Counted from the first letter of the stretch, positions 34,039 to 42,718 are shown. The stretch is 64,000 nt of DNA from Mariniphaga sp041687255 (GCA_041687255.1 JAWLCL010000003.1:62001-126000); one strand, 5' to 3'. Notes: generated from the sequence alone by a model not told the origin. Numbers and translations: made by a program.

Positions 34039-35436
34039 TCAACTGATCAGGTTGTCAGGATCATACTTCTTTTTTGTCTCCTGTAGATTTTGATGATGTC
34101 TTCCCCGCGCTGCTTTAATGCCTTCTGCACCTTCGCCTTCAAAATTAAGGTAAGAATACCCATTTGATAAAGATTGGAATTTTTCAATGGCTTTTTTAGC
34201 CCATGCTCTATTTTGCTGGTTTGCTTCATTCTTTTCCCAATTAGCCTCTACGCCAAATAAATAATTTGCATTTCTGTGAGGGTAAGCTGTATCTGAATGT
34301 TTTACTTTATCGATAGCGCCTCCTAAATGCCAGATGTCAACGGTGCTCAAGGAAGATGGCCTTGTTTTTCCCAATGCAATATAATTATCAATCACTTCAT
34401 CAGACAGTTCATTGAAGAAAAGTGATTTCCAGTAATAGTTTAGTTTATGTTTCGGGTAATCTTCATCAAAGATAGTTTGCACTTCTGTGTAGTTCATTGG
34501 TTCACTTAAATCCAAAAGCGGCTGGCTAACTTCCCTAAATGGCTGCAAGGCCTTTTCTCCTTCTTTTACAGAACCTGAATACATACCTGCAAACAATATA
34601 TATTCCTGGCCATATTTATCTTCCGGAAAAGGTTCACCGGGAGGTACTGTACCATAAATCAAGAACGAACTTACCTCTTCAGGTAAGGAAGGTGCCTTTT
34701 CACGGTAAAACTTTAATAATTTTTTCGTTTCCGATGCAGGATAAAATACAAAACAAAACATTACTTCAGGACCCACCTCATGAAGTTTAAACTGAAAGGA
34801 TGAGACAATGCCGAAACCTCCGCCTCCCCCTTTTATAGCCCAGAATAAATCAGGGTGCGATTTTTCGTTTACTTCCAGAAGTTCTCCTTTTGCAGTTACT
34901 ATTTCAGCAGACAACAAATTATCGCAGGAAAGGCCATATTTTCTTCGCAGCCAACCAATTCCTCCTCCCAGTGTTAAGCCTGCAACACCAGTAGTCGATA
35001 CCACTCCGCCCGGGACGGAATAACCATGTTCTTGTGTTTGTTTGTCTAATTCACCCCAGGTAACACCGGGTTGTGAGTTTACGGTTTTATTTTCCACATC
35101 TACTTTGATATCCTTCATCTCACTCAGGTCTATCATCAGGCATTTGTCGCGTACTGCGCTTCCACTTACATGATGTCCCCCGCCGCGAACGGACACTGTT
35201 ATCTTATGTTTCCCGGCAAATTCCAATGTCTTTTGAATATCTTCAGTGTTGCCACATTTTACGATAATTGCCGGTTTCCTGTCGATCATCCCATTCCACA
35301 CTTGGCGCGAGCGATGGTAGTCTTTATCATCCGGAAGCAGAATATCTCCTTTCAGAACAGACTTGAATTCACGGATATCTTCGCCCTTCAAGCTCTTAAT
35401 TTTTTTATTCGGGTTTAAAAACTGTAAAGATTCCAT
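34039..35436 (-). CDS. FAD-linked oxidase, BBE-like
   Basis: The protein has 465 residues. The FAD_binding_4 (PCMH) domain spans residues 50-220 with RGGGHHVSGSAV, whose His is the usual 8-alpha flavin link, and LTLGGGIGWLRRKYGLSCDN. The Cys of bicovalent members is absent (GVVSTTGVAG). A berberine-bridge-like C-terminus (RAWAKKAIEKF, YLNFEGEG, KKKYDPDNL) closes it. Such enzymes oxidise sugars or alcohols with O2. There is no signal peptide, so it is cytoplasmic. The substrate is unknown. Confidence 0.88.
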   Translation of the reverse strand: MESLQFLNPNKKIKSLKGEDIREFKSVLKGDILLPDDKDYHRSRQVWNGMIDRKPAIIVKCGNTEDIQKTLEFAGKHKITVSVRGGGHHVSGSAVRDKCLMIDLSEMKDIKVDVENKTVNSQPGVTWGELDKQTQEHGYSVPGGVVSTTGVAGLTLGGGIGWLRRKYGLSCDNLLSAEIVTAKGELLEVNEKSHPDLFWAIKGGGGGFGIVSSFQFKLHEVGPEVMFCFVFYPASETKKLLKFYREKAPSLPEEVSSFLIYGTVPPGEPFPEDKYGQEYILFAGMYSGSVKEGEKALQPFREVSQPLLDLSEPMNYTEVQTIFDEDYPKHKLNYYWKSLFFNELSDEVIDNYIALGKTRPSSLSTVDIWHLGGAIDKVKHSDTAYPHRNANYLFGVEANWEKNEANQQNRAWAKKAIEKFQSLSNGYSYLNFEGEGAEGIKAARGRHHQNLQETKKKYDPDNLIS

Positions 35437-35543
35437 AGTATCCTGTTTATGATTTACTTTATATTCTATTTTTCTTCAAGAAATGAAACTGCATATTCCA
35501 TTTGAGGCCGGTCGCTTTTTTCTGGTACAGCTATTTTATGGAG

Positions 35544-36000
35544 TTACGATTTCGCCAGGTCTGTGTTGCCTGCTAATTCTGCCGCTTTGCCTGCACCGAA
35601 AAGGCAGTTAAACCGGTTAGGAGAAATTTCCAGGGCGGCTTTATAAGCGGCAAGAGCTTCCTCCGGCTTTCCTCGCATCAGAAGCATATCTCCCAGCAAT
35701 TCCCTGGCAGGTAACACTTCACCTGGAGTTACCGGATGCTTGTCAACTGAATCTTCCTGATCTGCTGCTTCATGCATCAAAGCAAGCGCCTCATTGAATT
35801 TGTTCTGGCCATATAAAACCCAGACTTTGACCATCTTACGTTGTGCGTCAACATGCAGGGCCCAGTAGTCTTCATCTTTATCCAGGGTTTGCCCGTGAAA
35901 CTGCACCGGAGATGTTTTTTCTGAACATAGGCGCATAAATCCTTAAGCTGTTGTTCAGGTGCATCTGCCTTGACTTTATATGTCAGACGGATATTTTCAT
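35544..36000 (-). pseudogene. Chimeric relic: OsmC fragment joined to TPR-protein fragment
   Basis: On the minus strand the first part reads ENIRLTYKVKADAPEQQLKD, an OsmC C-terminal pattern unlike the osmC at 0.9 kb. A frameshift leads to KTSPVQ and then about 115 residues of a TPR protein (ALALMHEAADQED, PARELLGDMLLMRGKPEEAL, ISPNRFNCLFGAGKAAE). Neither part has its own start or full domain. It is a deletion junction between two lost genes. The gene-free stretch 36001-36390 that precedes it has nothing clear. Confidence 0.65.
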
Positions 36001-36394
36001 ACGAGTTAGGCTAAAAAAACCATGCCAACTATTTGGCAGTGTTTAGTTATAGATGCCCAATCATGCCATAGCAAATGCATAATTATTTTCTACAATTTGA
36101 TTTTTGATTTTTCCAAAACTATTGTAGCTAAAGGTTTTTTCAGAAATTGTTGAATTATTTCACATCGTAAATAAATAGCCACATCTTAAGGAAAGCCTGA
36201 CTGATTACCCGCATGAAACACAACCCATTGCCGGACAATATTCCGGTCTGAACCTGAATCATCTTGCTGTTGGATGACTTTGGTTTAAGGACTAAATTAA
36301 AAAGTGTAATTTATCGATTGGACAATAATAAATTTTATTTTTTTGAATTTTGACCAATCTACCTTAATATGCGGGCATGTAAACTTCTATACCA

Positions 36395-36480
36395 TTTTTC
36401 TCCCATCTTATTGCAAATAAGTAATTCCTACCACCTTTATAAGCTCAATATGATGCTGTTCTTCTACCATTTTGCAAATA
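36395..36480 (-). pseudogene. Second fragment of the relic at 22673
   Basis: It reads MVEEQHHIEL from the ATG near 36469 and then breaks frame. The flanking bases up to the following E element also match 22860-23030, so a block of roughly 200 bases plus E was duplicated. Confidence 0.6.
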
Positions 36481-36582
36481 TAATTTTACTAATCCTCTTT
36501 TAAGTGTAATACCATAAATGATAATAAAAATAATTGCCACTGACATTACAAATGAAATTATAGAGGCACACATAAAAAAAAA

Positions 36583-36611
36583 AGCGTTATATGAATTTCT
36601 CATATAACGCT
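36583..36611 (+). repeat. Left half of an E hairpin, target duplication of the IS
   Basis: The 29-base palindrome AGCGTTATATGA...TCATATAACGCT is intact here and again at 38383-38411. Other E copies hold it once, so the IS insertion at 36612-38382 duplicated it. The poly-A arm of E is on the left side only. Confidence 0.8.
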
Positions 36612-36622
36612 CTTGACTTTGG

Positions 36623-37984
36623 CTAATTTCTCATATAACAAATCGCAGAAGATAAGGAGGGTGCATAGTTTTTCCGACTTCGTGTTTCATGTTCTCGTTT
36701 AACGAAGCCGGAAAAACTATTATAGCCTAGTGCCTTGGCCCAGAGTTGTGTTCTAAGCAGGTTTATTATCTCACCAGTTGACAGCCTTTGTTCCTGTTGT
36801 GCAGGATACCATTTTGGCCTTGGAATTAATTTGCTTCGTTCTTGCTTGCGATATGTTTTATGTGCTGCAATGAGCAGAAAAGAATAAATAACTGCAATAA
36901 AGGCAGGAATATTAGCCACTGATTGTTCATTTCTCACTTGAGCCTTCCCCGCTCCCAGTAATGTTTTTTCATCCCTGAAATTGACCTCAATCTCCCATCT
37001 CCATAAATATGCCTGAAGTAACTTTTCAATATCAAGCTCATTATCGGTACAAATAAGATAGGCCGGGGCTTTATAAATTAATTTTGAGTGTTTTGTCAGG
37101 CGATAACGCAATGGCCTGATAATTACAAGTTGCAGGTCATGCTTACTACCGGCACTTTCCCACCGCAGGTCTTTAACTACTTTTACATTAAATATGTGTT
37201 TTTTACCTGCTGCCCAAGCTTTAACCTGCTGCCATTTGAAATCATCTGATTGTCGAATTTCTTCCGGTGTCGGAATTTGTTCTCCATACACTTTTTTTCT
37301 ACCCGTATGGTTTATCTTTTCCGGTATTTTATGTAACCTGGTATCTTTCCTGATTCTGCCAATGACAGTCACTTTCTCAGGTAGGTTCTTCAGCACATTG
37401 GAATTAGTATAACTGCCATCAACACTTAAATAAAGTTCTTTATCACCAGCTCCTTGCTCATCCAGGGATTGCCTGAGTTTTTTAATCCGTTCAATACCCT
37501 GAATGCTTAGATTTAATTGTTTCCTAACTTCAATATATTGTTTAACCTCTTCTGGGGATGACTTCTTGCCAGGTTTTTTAGCGGTAGGGCAGTGATGAAA
37601 ATCAACAGGAACCGCCCTTGATTGGGAAATCCCTTCATTGGATGGCAATGCCATTGATATTTGCAGAAAACGTTGTCCCCAAATAAAATTGGTCTGAAAA
37701 GGCGGACCAAGCGGGTCGCGCCGCCAGGAAGTTCCTGGTATTTTCTTTCCCGTCTTCTTCACAATAGTATCATCCATATGAGCTATCAGCATTTGCCCCC
37801 CAGTAAGCTCTTGCATTACTTCCTTTTGTGAAACTTTAAACAATTTATCCATATCAATCCTGTTTTGGCTGAAAATTCTGTAAGCGGCAGACCAGTCCAC
37901 AAATTGTTGTCCACTTGCAGTTAAAATACCAGAAACAGTTTGCCTGCCAAGGCAGGTCAATGCTCCAAAAGCAAGATTACGCAA
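36623..37984 (-). CDS. DDE transposase (YREK type), N-terminus cut by TAG
   Basis: The protein has 453 residues from the first usable TTG. Catalytic landmarks are HMDDTIVKKTGKK (first Asp near residue 72), LYLSVDGSYTN (second Asp near 188) and LWRWEIEVNFRDEKTLLG with the Y-R-E-K spacing of IS4-like enzymes. The frame continues upstream through AEFDALLHKADTAFGQKRIAH, which reads as true transposase, but a TAG at 37985-37987 separates it. That upstream part overlaps the small ORF in the -1 frame and has no ATG of its own. Either a frameshift joined the two ORFs before the amber mutation, or the N-terminus is lost. Confidence 0.8.
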   Translation of the reverse strand: MRNLAFGALTCLGRQTVSGILTASGQQFVDWSAAYRIFSQNRIDMDKLFKVSQKEVMQELTGGQMLIAHMDDTIVKKTGKKIPGTSWRRDPLGPPFQTNFIWGQRFLQISMALPSNEGISQSRAVPVDFHHCPTAKKPGKKSSPEEVKQYIEVRKQLNLSIQGIERIKKLRQSLDEQGAGDKELYLSVDGSYTNSNVLKNLPEKVTVIGRIRKDTRLHKIPEKINHTGRKKVYGEQIPTPEEIRQSDDFKWQQVKAWAAGKKHIFNVKVVKDLRWESAGSKHDLQLVIIRPLRYRLTKHSKLIYKAPAYLICTDNELDIEKLLQAYLWRWEIEVNFRDEKTLLGAGKAQVRNEQSVANIPAFIAVIYSFLLIAAHKTYRKQERSKLIPRPKWYPAQQEQRLSTGEIINLLRTQLWAKALGYNSFSGFVKREHETRSRKNYAPSLSSAICYMRN

Positions 37985-38052
37985 CTAGTGCGCAATCCTT
38001 TTTTGACCGAAAGCTGTGTCAGCTTTATGCAAAAGAGCATCGAACTCAGCTA

Positions 38053-38265
38053 TCAGGTTTTGGGTTTCTTGTGCAGTTTTTTTTTCAAAGAAGAAACCGC
38101 CTGATCACTCCGATGCAATACCAATCGCTGATGGTCATCAATCAACCATTCTGCAACTTCACCACGCTCAAACTCCATGGCTTGGGCTACGGCAGATGGA
38201 AAATTTATATACCACTGCTCACTTTTGGCCCTCTTAATCAACTGAATTTTTGTCGGGTATCCCAT
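38053..38265 (-). CDS. Small AbrB-like ORF carried by the IS
   Basis: The protein has 70 residues. QWYINFPSAVAQAMEFERGE and VAEWLIDDHQRLVLHR form a swapped-hairpin (AbrB/MazE-like) pattern, so it may bind DNA and control the transposase. It ends in a lysine-rich tail coded by an A9 run, a possible -1 slippery site into the transposase frame. It is the first gene of the element, with a palindrome and a hairpin upstream. Confidence 0.6.
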   Translation of the reverse strand: MGYPTKIQLIKRAKSEQWYINFPSAVAQAMEFERGEVAEWLIDDHQRLVLHRSDQAVSSLKKKLHKKPKT

Positions 38266-38293
38266 AATTTTTATTATTAGGTTATTTTTTTGT

Positions 38294-38355
38294 CTAGTAA
38301 TATAACTAGATAAAAATATATAAAAAAATCACAACATCCAAAGAAATGTTGTGAT
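38294..38355 (-). promoter_or_regulatory. Operator-like palindrome and hairpin at the IS right end
   Basis: CTAGTAATATAACTAG (38294-38309) is a near-perfect palindrome 29 bases upstream of the small ORF and suits autoregulation. ATCACAACAT (38328-38337) and ATGTTGTGAT (38346-38355) form a 10-bp stem that could stop transcription entering from outside, as seen in other IS elements. Confidence 0.55.
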
Positions 38356-38382
38356 ATTATCTAGTAAAAGGCCAAAGTCAAG

Positions 38383-38490
38383 AGCGTTATATGAATTTCT
38401 CATATAACGCTAATACTTTTATAATCGGTGCTCCCCTTACAGCCGGAAGTTGCAACCTGATTTTGGAAGGTTTGGTATAAATTACCACCT
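38383..38490 (+). repeat. Element E, right part after the IS
   Basis: The second copy of the palindrome is followed by AATACTTTTATAATCGG, TGCTCCCCTTACAGCCGG, AAGTTGCAACCT and AAATTACCACC, i.e. a normal E tail. With the left hairpin at 36583 it shows that the IS went into an existing E. Confidence 0.85.
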
Positions 38491-38494
38491 AAAT

Positions 38495-38580
38495 CTCCTG
38501 AAAAGAATAAAGCCAACGCGATTTTTACCCCTATTCATTTTTGAACAATGCCAGGTAATCACTAAAAACATAAAGCTATT
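38495..38580 (-). pseudogene. fic 3'-end fragment
   Basis: The bases AATCTCCTGAAAAGAAT to AACATAAAGC match those at the 3' end of the intact fic (30345-30425), including codons for FSDYLALF. Only about 15 codons of fic remain before an unrelated gene. Confidence 0.7.
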
Positions 38581-39147
38581 TTATTCAAATTCTAGATAAC
38601 CTTGTGCTAAGCTCCATATTCCTATTCCATCTTCGTGCAATCCACCAACAGCTTCGATTGTTCCTGTATAACCTTCAAATTTTCCAGTTCCGCTTCCGGG
38701 TATAATTTCATTTGTGCCAGACCAGCTGTAGTCGATTGCATCCTGTATAATTCTAAAGGTAAATTCAAAGCTATCGCCATTTGCTGCTACAATTATACCA
38801 GCACCTGTATTTAAAGTAAATGGATACCCATTTTCATCCAGGTAGAATTTTAAACTTTCAAATTCATAAAAGCTTTTCTCAGCATTTATTCTTCCTAAGT
38901 GGGTTCCTGTTCCATTGACAATCAATCTGCTATTAGCATAACTACTGGGATCTTCCGGGTTAAGTCCCTCTACAAGTATCAAATCTGATTCCAGGTCGGG
39001 AACTATATATAAATCAGCTTTGAACGGAATGGGCACTTTGGCCTTTTTCAGCTCCAGGTTGTCCTGGGTTTCAAACATGGTGTCGTCTTTGGCACAGCCG
39101 GCAATAAAAAGAATTGCCACAACAAGGAAATACATTAGTGTTTTCAT
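38581..39147 (-). CDS. Lipoprotein of unknown function
   Basis: The protein has 188 residues. A lipobox (FLVVAILFIAGC, Cys at residue 18) marks a lipoprotein; the residues after it (AKDDTMFE) do not say clearly which membrane. The mature part is beta-rich with Gly repeats (NTGAGIIVAANGDSFEFTF, IPGSGTGKFEGYTGTIEAVG), like small lipoproteins of unknown role in Bacteroidota that fold as a calycin or allene-oxide-cyclase-like barrel. No neighbour suggests a task. The gene-free region upstream (39148-39758) holds a REP-like repeat. Confidence 0.7.
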   Translation of the reverse strand: MKTLMYFLVVAILFIAGCAKDDTMFETQDNLELKKAKVPIPFKADLYIVPDLESDLILVEGLNPEDPSSYANSRLIVNGTGTHLGRINAEKSFYEFESLKFYLDENGYPFTLNTGAGIIVAANGDSFEFTFRIIQDAIDYSWSGTNEIIPGSGTGKFEGYTGTIEAVGGLHEDGIGIWSLAQGYLEFE

Positions 39148-39560
39148 AATCGTAAATTTTTAAAATTGATAAATGAAAAAAAACTTATGATTAAATTTCT
39201 GAAAATATATGCACGGAGTACTTGTAAAAAATGGAGATAAACTTTCAATTTCTGATGATTTCTTGTAAAATTTTGGAGAAACTTGCAAATTTTGAATCGG
39301 GTGGTGTTAGCCTGTTGAATTAAACAGGTTAGCAGAACATGTTTAATGGAGGTACAATATTATACTTAATTCTACTTTGACAATTTAATCTTGTACAAAG
39401 TCAGAACCGTTCTTTAGGGCGGTGAAAAAAGCAGAAAATTTCAAGTTACGTATTCTGTATTTCAAACACCACCTTAAACAGACTGTGTGAATTTTGCAAA
39501 AAAAACAATTATATTTTGCACAGGGTTTCAACCCGGTGTTCTTAGTGAAGGATAAAATCA

Positions 39561-39601
39561 GGCTTTAGCCATTAATATACGGTATTTTAACGGCTAAAGC
39601 C
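39561..39601. repeat. REP-like inverted repeat
   Basis: GGCTTTAGCC (39561-39570) and GGCTAAAGCC (39592-39601) are perfect inverted copies 21 bases apart. Such sequences resemble REP elements mobilised by Y1 (RAYT) transposases in other genomes. Only one was seen here, and the rest of 39148-39758 shows nothing else. Confidence 0.5.
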
Positions 39602-39758
39602 TCAGCTTGTTTAGTTGCTTTTGATACACCATGCCGAAGGCACAGTGAAAAAAAATTCCATTTTCCCTTAGTCTGTATAGAACGGCGCTAAATGTTAATT
39701 TTCAAATTTGTCAACGTAAAATTAATCTTTCAAAACGAATGAATTCACCCTGGCACAT

Positions 39759-41669
39759 CTACTTTTTGTATCGTTTATTAAAATACGGAGTTAGGCCGGT
39801 TTTGTCAGCAATTTCCAGAAACCGGGGGTCATTGTGTAGTTTTTTATAATCCCGATCAAGAATATATTCAATCGTTATCGGATGTCGGTTTTCATAAACT
39901 TGTTCAAGATAATGGATTGCCAAATCAAGAGAATCCATTTGTACAGCATACCAACAGTTGGGTGGATTTTTATACATCATTTGATAGATACCTTTTAATC
40001 CCGATGATTTATAAACCTGTAAAACCTGGTCAGCATATACTTTATACTCCTCATGTAATGGACTTGTTTCAAAAATTTTCTGCATATACTGCAATGCAGA
40101 AATCGTATCACCTGCATTTAAAAACCTCAAAAAAACAATGTGCTGATGATACGATTGATAACCTATCATTCCTTCTACCAATAATATTTCCTGCAGTGCT
40201 TCTTTAGCTTTGTTATCAGTATAATAAAAGTAGGAACTCAATCTTCTGAATTTTATCGAGAACGGGTCAATTTCCAGAGCACGGTTAAGATGTTTTCGTG
40301 AGAGGTCAAATTCACCTATGGTGTTCAACCAATCTGAATAATAGTAGAGGGCAACCAGATTATTACTGTCGATTTCCATCGCTTTTTTAAAATACTTTTC
40401 AGACTCTTCCCAACGCCAATACCCAACGGAATAAACCGCACCAAGAATAGCATAAGCTTCAGGAAGATTTTCATCTATTTCCAGCGCTTTTTTTGCCAGT
40501 TCAACAGCTTTTTCATAATTTTTTACCGGGGTTGGAATAAACCTGGCCACAAAGAAATATGCATCTGCAAGTCCGGCGTAAGCCAATGCATAAGTCGAAT
40601 CGGCATTTATGGCCTTTTCAAAATATTCGATACATTTTTCATGTGAATCAATGCTTTGCAGATTCCAGTAATAGCGGCCCATTAAATAGAAATCGTATGC
40701 AACAGAATTGTTGGTGTATGTTTTTTCAACCAGTTTTTTTTCTTCCGGAGAAATTACCGCTTGCAACTTATCTGCAATTAGTTTGGCAACATCACTTTGT
40801 ATTTCGAGTATATCTTCCATATCCCTGTCAATCTTTTCAGAAAGAATATGCTGGTCATTTTTTGCATCAATCAGCTGAATGATTATTCTTACTTTCCCTT
40901 CGTGACGCTGCACACTGCCTTCCAACAGATAATTTACTTTTAGCTTTTTACCAATTTCAGGAGCACTCTCATTACTTTCCCTGAATTGCTCCACTGATGT
41001 CCGGGACGTGACTCTAAGTTCACTTATTTTCGACATCCGGTCTAGTATATCTTCTACGACCCCATCGGCAAAATACCGGTTGGCTTCATTTTCGCTCAGG
41101 TTTTTAAAAGGCAAAACCGCAATGGAATTCTCAATTGAATTTGATTTGAAAAATGAAGGGTTTTGAAAGAAGAAAATATAAATGAAAATTATTCCAATAA
41201 GTACAGCAAATGATGTAACTGTTGGAATGGATTTACTGTTTTTTGATTTGAACAGATATTTTGAGCCGCTCGTATTGCCAGAATTTTTTTCAGTTTCACT
41301 TTCCTGAACATTATATTCATGTTTACCTGCAATTCTCTTTTTTATGTCTCCCGGTGGATAACCAAAATGGTTGCGAAAGCATTTGTTGAAGTAGGAAGGA
41401 CTACTGAATCCGACGTTATATGAAACCTCTGAGGCAGTGTATGTGCCTTCGATGAGAAATTCGCAGGCTTTTTCCAGCCGTACTTCAGAAATAAACTGAT
41501 TGATTGTGATATTCTTAATTGATTTAATTCGGCGACTTAGGTAATTACGGTTTAATTCGGCTGATTTTATTAATTCATTTACGCCAAAATTCTCGTTGTT
41601 TAGGTTTTCAAGAATAATATTGGATAAATGTTCAATAAATGCGTTATCATCCGCCAGATAAAGATTCAT
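39759..41669 (-). CDS. AraC-type HTH, membrane helix, FlgO/TolB-N-like and TPR protein
   Basis: The protein has 636 residues in four parts: an AraC helix-turn-helix pair (residues 15-112: ELNRNYLSRRIKSIKNITIN, SYNVGFSSPSYFNKCFRNHF), a single membrane helix near 150-172 (VLIGIIFIYIFFF), a domain like FlgO/TolB-N (NSIAVLPFKNLSENEANRYF, YLLEGSVQRHEGKVRII) and at least six TPR repeats to the end. The DNA-binding end would be cytoplasmic and the rest periplasmic, so it could be a one-protein sensor-regulator. Its target and signal are unknown. No partner gene is adjacent. Confidence 0.82.
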   Translation of the reverse strand: MNLYLADDNAFIEHLSNIILENLNNENFGVNELIKSAELNRNYLSRRIKSIKNITINQFISEVRLEKACEFLIEGTYTASEVSYNVGFSSPSYFNKCFRNHFGYPPGDIKKRIAGKHEYNVQESETEKNSGNTSGSKYLFKSKNSKSIPTVTSFAVLIGIIFIYIFFFQNPSFFKSNSIENSIAVLPFKNLSENEANRYFADGVVEDILDRMSKISELRVTSRTSVEQFRESNESAPEIGKKLKVNYLLEGSVQRHEGKVRIIIQLIDAKNDQHILSEKIDRDMEDILEIQSDVAKLIADKLQAVISPEEKKLVEKTYTNNSVAYDFYLMGRYYWNLQSIDSHEKCIEYFEKAINADSTYALAYAGLADAYFFVARFIPTPVKNYEKAVELAKKALEIDENLPEAYAILGAVYSVGYWRWEESEKYFKKAMEIDSNNLVALYYYSDWLNTIGEFDLSRKHLNRALEIDPFSIKFRRLSSYFYYTDNKAKEALQEILLVEGMIGYQSYHQHIVFLRFLNAGDTISALQYMQKIFETSPLHEEYKVYADQVLQVYKSSGLKGIYQMMYKNPPNCWYAVQMDSLDLAIHYLEQVYENRHPITIEYILDRDYKKLHNDPRFLEIADKTGLTPYFNKRYKK

Positions 41670-41796
41670 TGCCGGCTGTTTATATGCCTAAAATATAAGA
41701 ATAATTATTTGAATTTCAATTGATAGGAACTCATTTATTCAAAGATGTTCAAAAAAATGCATCCCGGTTAATCGGGAACACATTTAAATGCTGGCA

Positions 41797-41885
41797 CAAA
41801 AAAAGAGGTCGAAAATGACCTCTTGTCCTGTCTGGCTCCCCTGACAGCCGGAAGTTGCAACCTAAATTGGGAAAAGATGGTGGGG
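41797..41885 (+). repeat. Element E with GAGGTC hairpin
   Basis: AAAAAAAGAGGTCGAAAATG and ACCTCTT hairpin, then GTCCTGTCTGGCTCCCCTGA, CAGCCGGAAGTTGCAACCT and AAATTGGG. It lies just upstream of the second YoeB pair. Confidence 0.82.
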
Positions 41886-41923
41886 ATGAAGTAATTTATC
41901 GAATAAACGAGTTATCCCAAAAA

Positions 41924-41957
41924 TTTGATTATTGCAAAAAAGTACTTAATTTTGTAC
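41924..41957 (+). promoter_or_regulatory. Promoter and operator of the second TA pair
   Basis: TTTG (41924-41927), a 19-base spacer and TAATTTTG (41947-41954) match the Bacteroidota promoter exactly. GTAC words at 41942 and 41954 flank the -7 box and resemble a YefM operator. Confidence 0.72.
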
Positions 41958-41970
41958 GTATATAACTTAA

Positions 41971-42228
41971 ATGATGAAAGCTGTTAATTATTCAGAGTTG
42001 AGGCAGAACTTAAAAGAAAATCTCGATGCTGTTACAGACAATGAAGAATTTTTGGTCGTTCACCGGCCAAATGGGAAAAGCATTGTAATGATGTCGTTAG
42101 CGGAATACAACGCCATGCAGGAAACCTTGCATCTGAATAAAAGTAAAGTAAATCGTCAAAGGCTTGAAAGTGCTATCGAAAACATTAATGCAAAAACAAA
42201 CCTGGTAAAACGCAACCTTTCCGAGTAA
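41971..42228 (+). CDS. Phd/YefM family antitoxin, second pair
   Basis: The protein has 85 residues: MMKAVNYSELRQNLKENLDA, VVHRPNGKSIVMMSLAEYNA and an extended tail (ESAIENINAKTN). It is closer to classical YefM than the antitoxin at 29656. It overlaps the toxin by one base (TAATG). It should bind both DNA and toxin. Confidence 0.9.
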   Translation: MMKAVNYSELRQNLKENLDAVTDNEEFLVVHRPNGKSIVMMSLAEYNAMQETLHLNKSKVNRQRLESAIENINAKTNLVKRNLSE

Positions 42229-42482
42229 TGGATATTTTCTGGGATAAATCTGCCTGGGATGACTATTTGTACTGGCAGGGTAATGATAAGAAAGTTTTAC
42301 GCAAAATAAATTCCCTGATAAAAGAATGTCAACGCACACCCTTTGAAGGAACTGGCAAACCCGAACCCCTCAGACAAAATCTTTCAGGATTTTGGAGTAG
42401 AAGAATTACAGGAGAACACCGTCTGGTATATAAAGCTGAGAATAATACCCTTTATATTGCACAATGCAGATATCATTATTAA
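42228..42482 (+). CDS. YoeB family toxin, second pair
   Basis: The protein has 84 residues, the standard YoeB length, with WDKSAWDDYLYWQGNDK, KPEPLRQNLSGFWSRRI and the C-terminal HRLVYKA...QCRYHY. The catalytic Glu, Arg and His-Tyr end are in place, so it should act as a ribosome-dependent mRNA cutter. About 90 bases after the stop the next E element begins. Confidence 0.92.
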   Translation: MDIFWDKSAWDDYLYWQGNDKKVLRKINSLIKECQRTPFEGTGKPEPLRQNLSGFWSRRITGEHRLVYKAENNTLYIAQCRYHY

Positions 42483-42573
42483 CCTGTTATCGGAATGCTT
42501 CAAAATGATAAGAAAAGACATTTTACTTTACTGGCAATATGTTAGAAGTATATAGAGGCGAAAAGGCATAAAA

Positions 42574-42681
42574 CAAAAAAAGCGTTACATGGAAATTCAT
42601 ATAACGCTAATACTTTTATTTGCTCCCCTGACAGCCGGAAGTTGCAACCTAAATTGGGAAAGTTGGTGGGAATTTCCCCCT
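42574..42681 (+). repeat. Element E, well-preserved copy
   Basis: ACAAAAAAAGCGTTACATGG and TTCATATAACGCT arms, AATACTTTTATT, TGCTCCCCTGACAGCCGG, AAGTTGCAACCT and GTGGGAATTTCCCCC. Convergent to it lies the small gene at 42719. Confidence 0.85.
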
Positions 42682-42718
42682 TTTGAAGGATATAGCTTTT
42701 TATATTTTTGAGAAAGGA

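Larger units (their letters stand above)
36612..38382 (-). mobile_element. Insertion sequence, 1771 bp, IS4-superfamily-like
   Basis: Terminal inverted repeats CTTGACTTTGGC (36612-36623) and GCCAAAGTCAAG (38371-38382) are perfect over 12 bp. Inside lie a YREK-type DDE transposase and a small ORF ahead of it. The element sits exactly between two copies of a 29-bp palindrome from element E. The transposase frame has an amber stop near its N-terminus, so this copy may be unable to move. Confidence 0.88.
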
